64,000 bases of DNA from Serratia fonticola. Lineage in GTDB: Bacteria > Pseudomonadota > Gammaproteobacteria > Enterobacterales > Enterobacteriaceae. The position numbers and the translations under genes are program-made. The notes beneath the pieces were generated by a model. The model did no database searches and was not told the DNA's origin. It saw nothing but the letters and a program-made list of their open reading frames with translations. Below are positions 63,105 through 64,000 of the stretch, piece by piece. The stretch covers positions 3,844,001 to 3,908,000 of the forward strand of contig NZ_CP011254.1 of the NCBI RefSeq assembly GCF_001006005.1. The letters are read 5' to 3'. Within the stretch, counting starts at the first letter, position 1; each line of letters begins with the position of its first letter.

Positions 63105-63725
63105 TTAAGTGAGCGGTATCATCACCGCGTGCTGGTAAGCAGGGCGTGCGCATAACCGCTGATACCAGCGTTCCATATGCGGGCTGGGCTGGCGTTCGAT
63201 CGGCATGGAAAACCAGGCGTAAACAAAGCTGCCGAGCGGAATATCGCCGATGCCGAACTCTTGGCCTGAGAGGAAAGGCTGCTCAGCCAACGTCCGTTCG
63301 ATGATAGCAAAGTGTTGCTCCAGTTCAGCAATGCCAGCCTCAATCAGGGCCATATCACGCTTTTCGGGCGGAGTGCGAACCATGCCCCAGAACACGTTGC
63401 GGAAGGGGCCGGTGATGGTTGAGGTATTCCAGTCCATCCATTTTTCTGCCGCAGCGCGAGCCTGGAGATCCTGCGGGTAGAATGGCGTCTGGCCGAACTT
63501 GGCCGCCAGATAACGCACGATGGTATTGGATTCCCACAGCACGAAATCCCCATCCTGCAACAGCGGTACCAGACCGTTGGGGTTGAGCGATCGGTAAGGT
63601 TCTTCGTTAACCTTGCCGTAGGCACCACCGGCGTTGATATGGGTGTAATTCAGCCCTAACTCAGCGGCACACCAGCGCACTTTCTTGACGTTGTTAGAAT
63701 TTTCACGGCCCCAAATGGTCAGCAC
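63105..63725 (-). CDS. Glutathione S-transferase family protein
   Basis: 206 aa from GTG 63725 (MLTIWGRENSNNVKKV), which has AAGAGG upstream; an ATG at 63740 lacks a ribosome site. N-terminal thioredoxin-like domain with NSNNVKKVRW, NPNGLVPLL and the glutathione-binding ESNTIVRYLA; C-terminal helical domain with FLSGQEFGIGDIPLG. Cytoplasmic detoxification or reductive role expected; substrate unknown. Confidence 0.9.
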   Translation of the reverse strand: MLTIWGRENSNNVKKVRWCAAELGLNYTHINAGGAYGKVNEEPYRSLNPNGLVPLLQDGDFVLWESNTIVRYLAAKFGQTPFYPQDLQARAAAEKWMDWNTSTITGPFRNVFWGMVRTPPEKRDMALIEAGIAELEQHFAIIERTLAEQPFLSGQEFGIGDIPLGSFVYAWFSMPIERQPSPHMERWYQRLCARPAYQHAVMIPLT

Positions 63726-63798
63726 AAAGCACCTCTTCATCGACAGATAAAAGTAACTCTCATACCTACGCTACAAAGCCGTTTTTGTCACCTTGAAA

Positions 63799-64000
63799 TC
63801 AGCGTTCCCAGTGGCAGACTTCCCAACCGTGCAGCTCTGCCAACGCGCCAAGATCGCTATTCGGGTTGATAACGGTGGCGCTGTCGACGTATTCCAGCAT
63901 GGCTTTATCGTTAATGGAGTCGCTATAGCCGTGGCTATGGGCAAATTGCAGTTCAGGGTGTTGCTGTAACCACTGTTGCAGGCGGATGACCTTACCCTGC
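63799..64000 (-). CDS. HAD-superfamily hydrolase, C-terminal fragment
   Basis: Only the last 67 codons are in the window: QGKVIRLQQWLQQHPEL, then the HAD motif IV region HSHGYSDSINDKAMLEYVDSATVINPN, ending VCHWER. GYSDSxND is typical of HAD subfamily IB phosphatases. The active-site start of the protein lies beyond the window. Identity of substrate cannot be given. Confidence 0.72.
   Translation of the reverse strand, partial: QGKVIRLQQWLQQHPELQFAHSHGYSDSINDKAMLEYVDSATVINPNSDLGALAELHGWEVCHWER

Overview
The window looks like chromosomal DNA of an enterobacterium in the Yersiniaceae, most likely Serratia or a close relative. This rests on gene content and order (yegH - ops element - galU/galF - wza/wzb/wzc - polysaccharide genes - gnd - hisIFAHBCDGL - yeeZ, then rimO, a CorA-type transporter, PQQ enzymes) and on protein similarity recalled from memory. 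No database search was run.

1-5.6 kb: a minus-strand uptake and catabolism operon, consisting of a zinc polyol dehydrogenase of the erythritol/L-threitol type, a periplasmic sugar/polyol-binding protein and an ABC ATPase cut by the window edge. It lies divergent to dcuC. A near-perfect pair of inverted operator-like sequences sits in the divergent intergenic region. 5.6-9.1 kb: an AT-rich gene for a Tat-exported parallel beta-helix protein, then yegH.

9.1-43.2 kb: a large surface-polysaccharide locus made of two units placed head to tail. Unit A (JUMPstart/ops at 9.6 kb) has galU, galF, wza-wzb-wzc, five glycosyltransferase or processing genes, wzx, wzy and wbaP: a Wzx/Wzy-type polysaccharide started by WbaP with galactose-1-phosphate. 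It is followed by an rmlBACD operon, galE, and a second rmlBACD operon. Unit B has its own JUMPstart/ops at 32.4 kb and carries wzm, wzt with a carbohydrate-binding extension, a methyltransferase with a coiled-coil tail, a glycosyltransferase broken by a frameshift in a G6 tract, and two more glycosyltransferases: an ABC-transporter-type O-polysaccharide unit. It ends in an acyltransferase pseudogene next to gnd. The dTDP-L-rhamnose supplied by either rml set could feed both polymers.

43.2-51.6 kb: the complete histidine operon on the minus strand, with its leader peptide (six consecutive His codons) and attenuator, then divergent yeeZ. 51.9-56.6 kb: a PqqU/YncD-type TonB-dependent PQQ receptor next to a membrane PQQ-dependent glucose-type dehydrogenase; a second PQQ enzyme (YliI-like) follows at 61.9 kb. 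56.7-64 kb: rimO, a 2.1-kb mini-island (small secreted protein and HNH nuclease) bounded by perfect 43-bp direct repeats of the corA 3' end, then the CorA-family gene, a GNAT acetyltransferase, the YliI homologue, a glutathione S-transferase and a HAD hydrolase fragment. A 25-nt palindromic repeat occurs three times (1.4, 58.2 and 60.3 kb). I saw no tRNA, rRNA, CRISPR array or intact insertion sequence.
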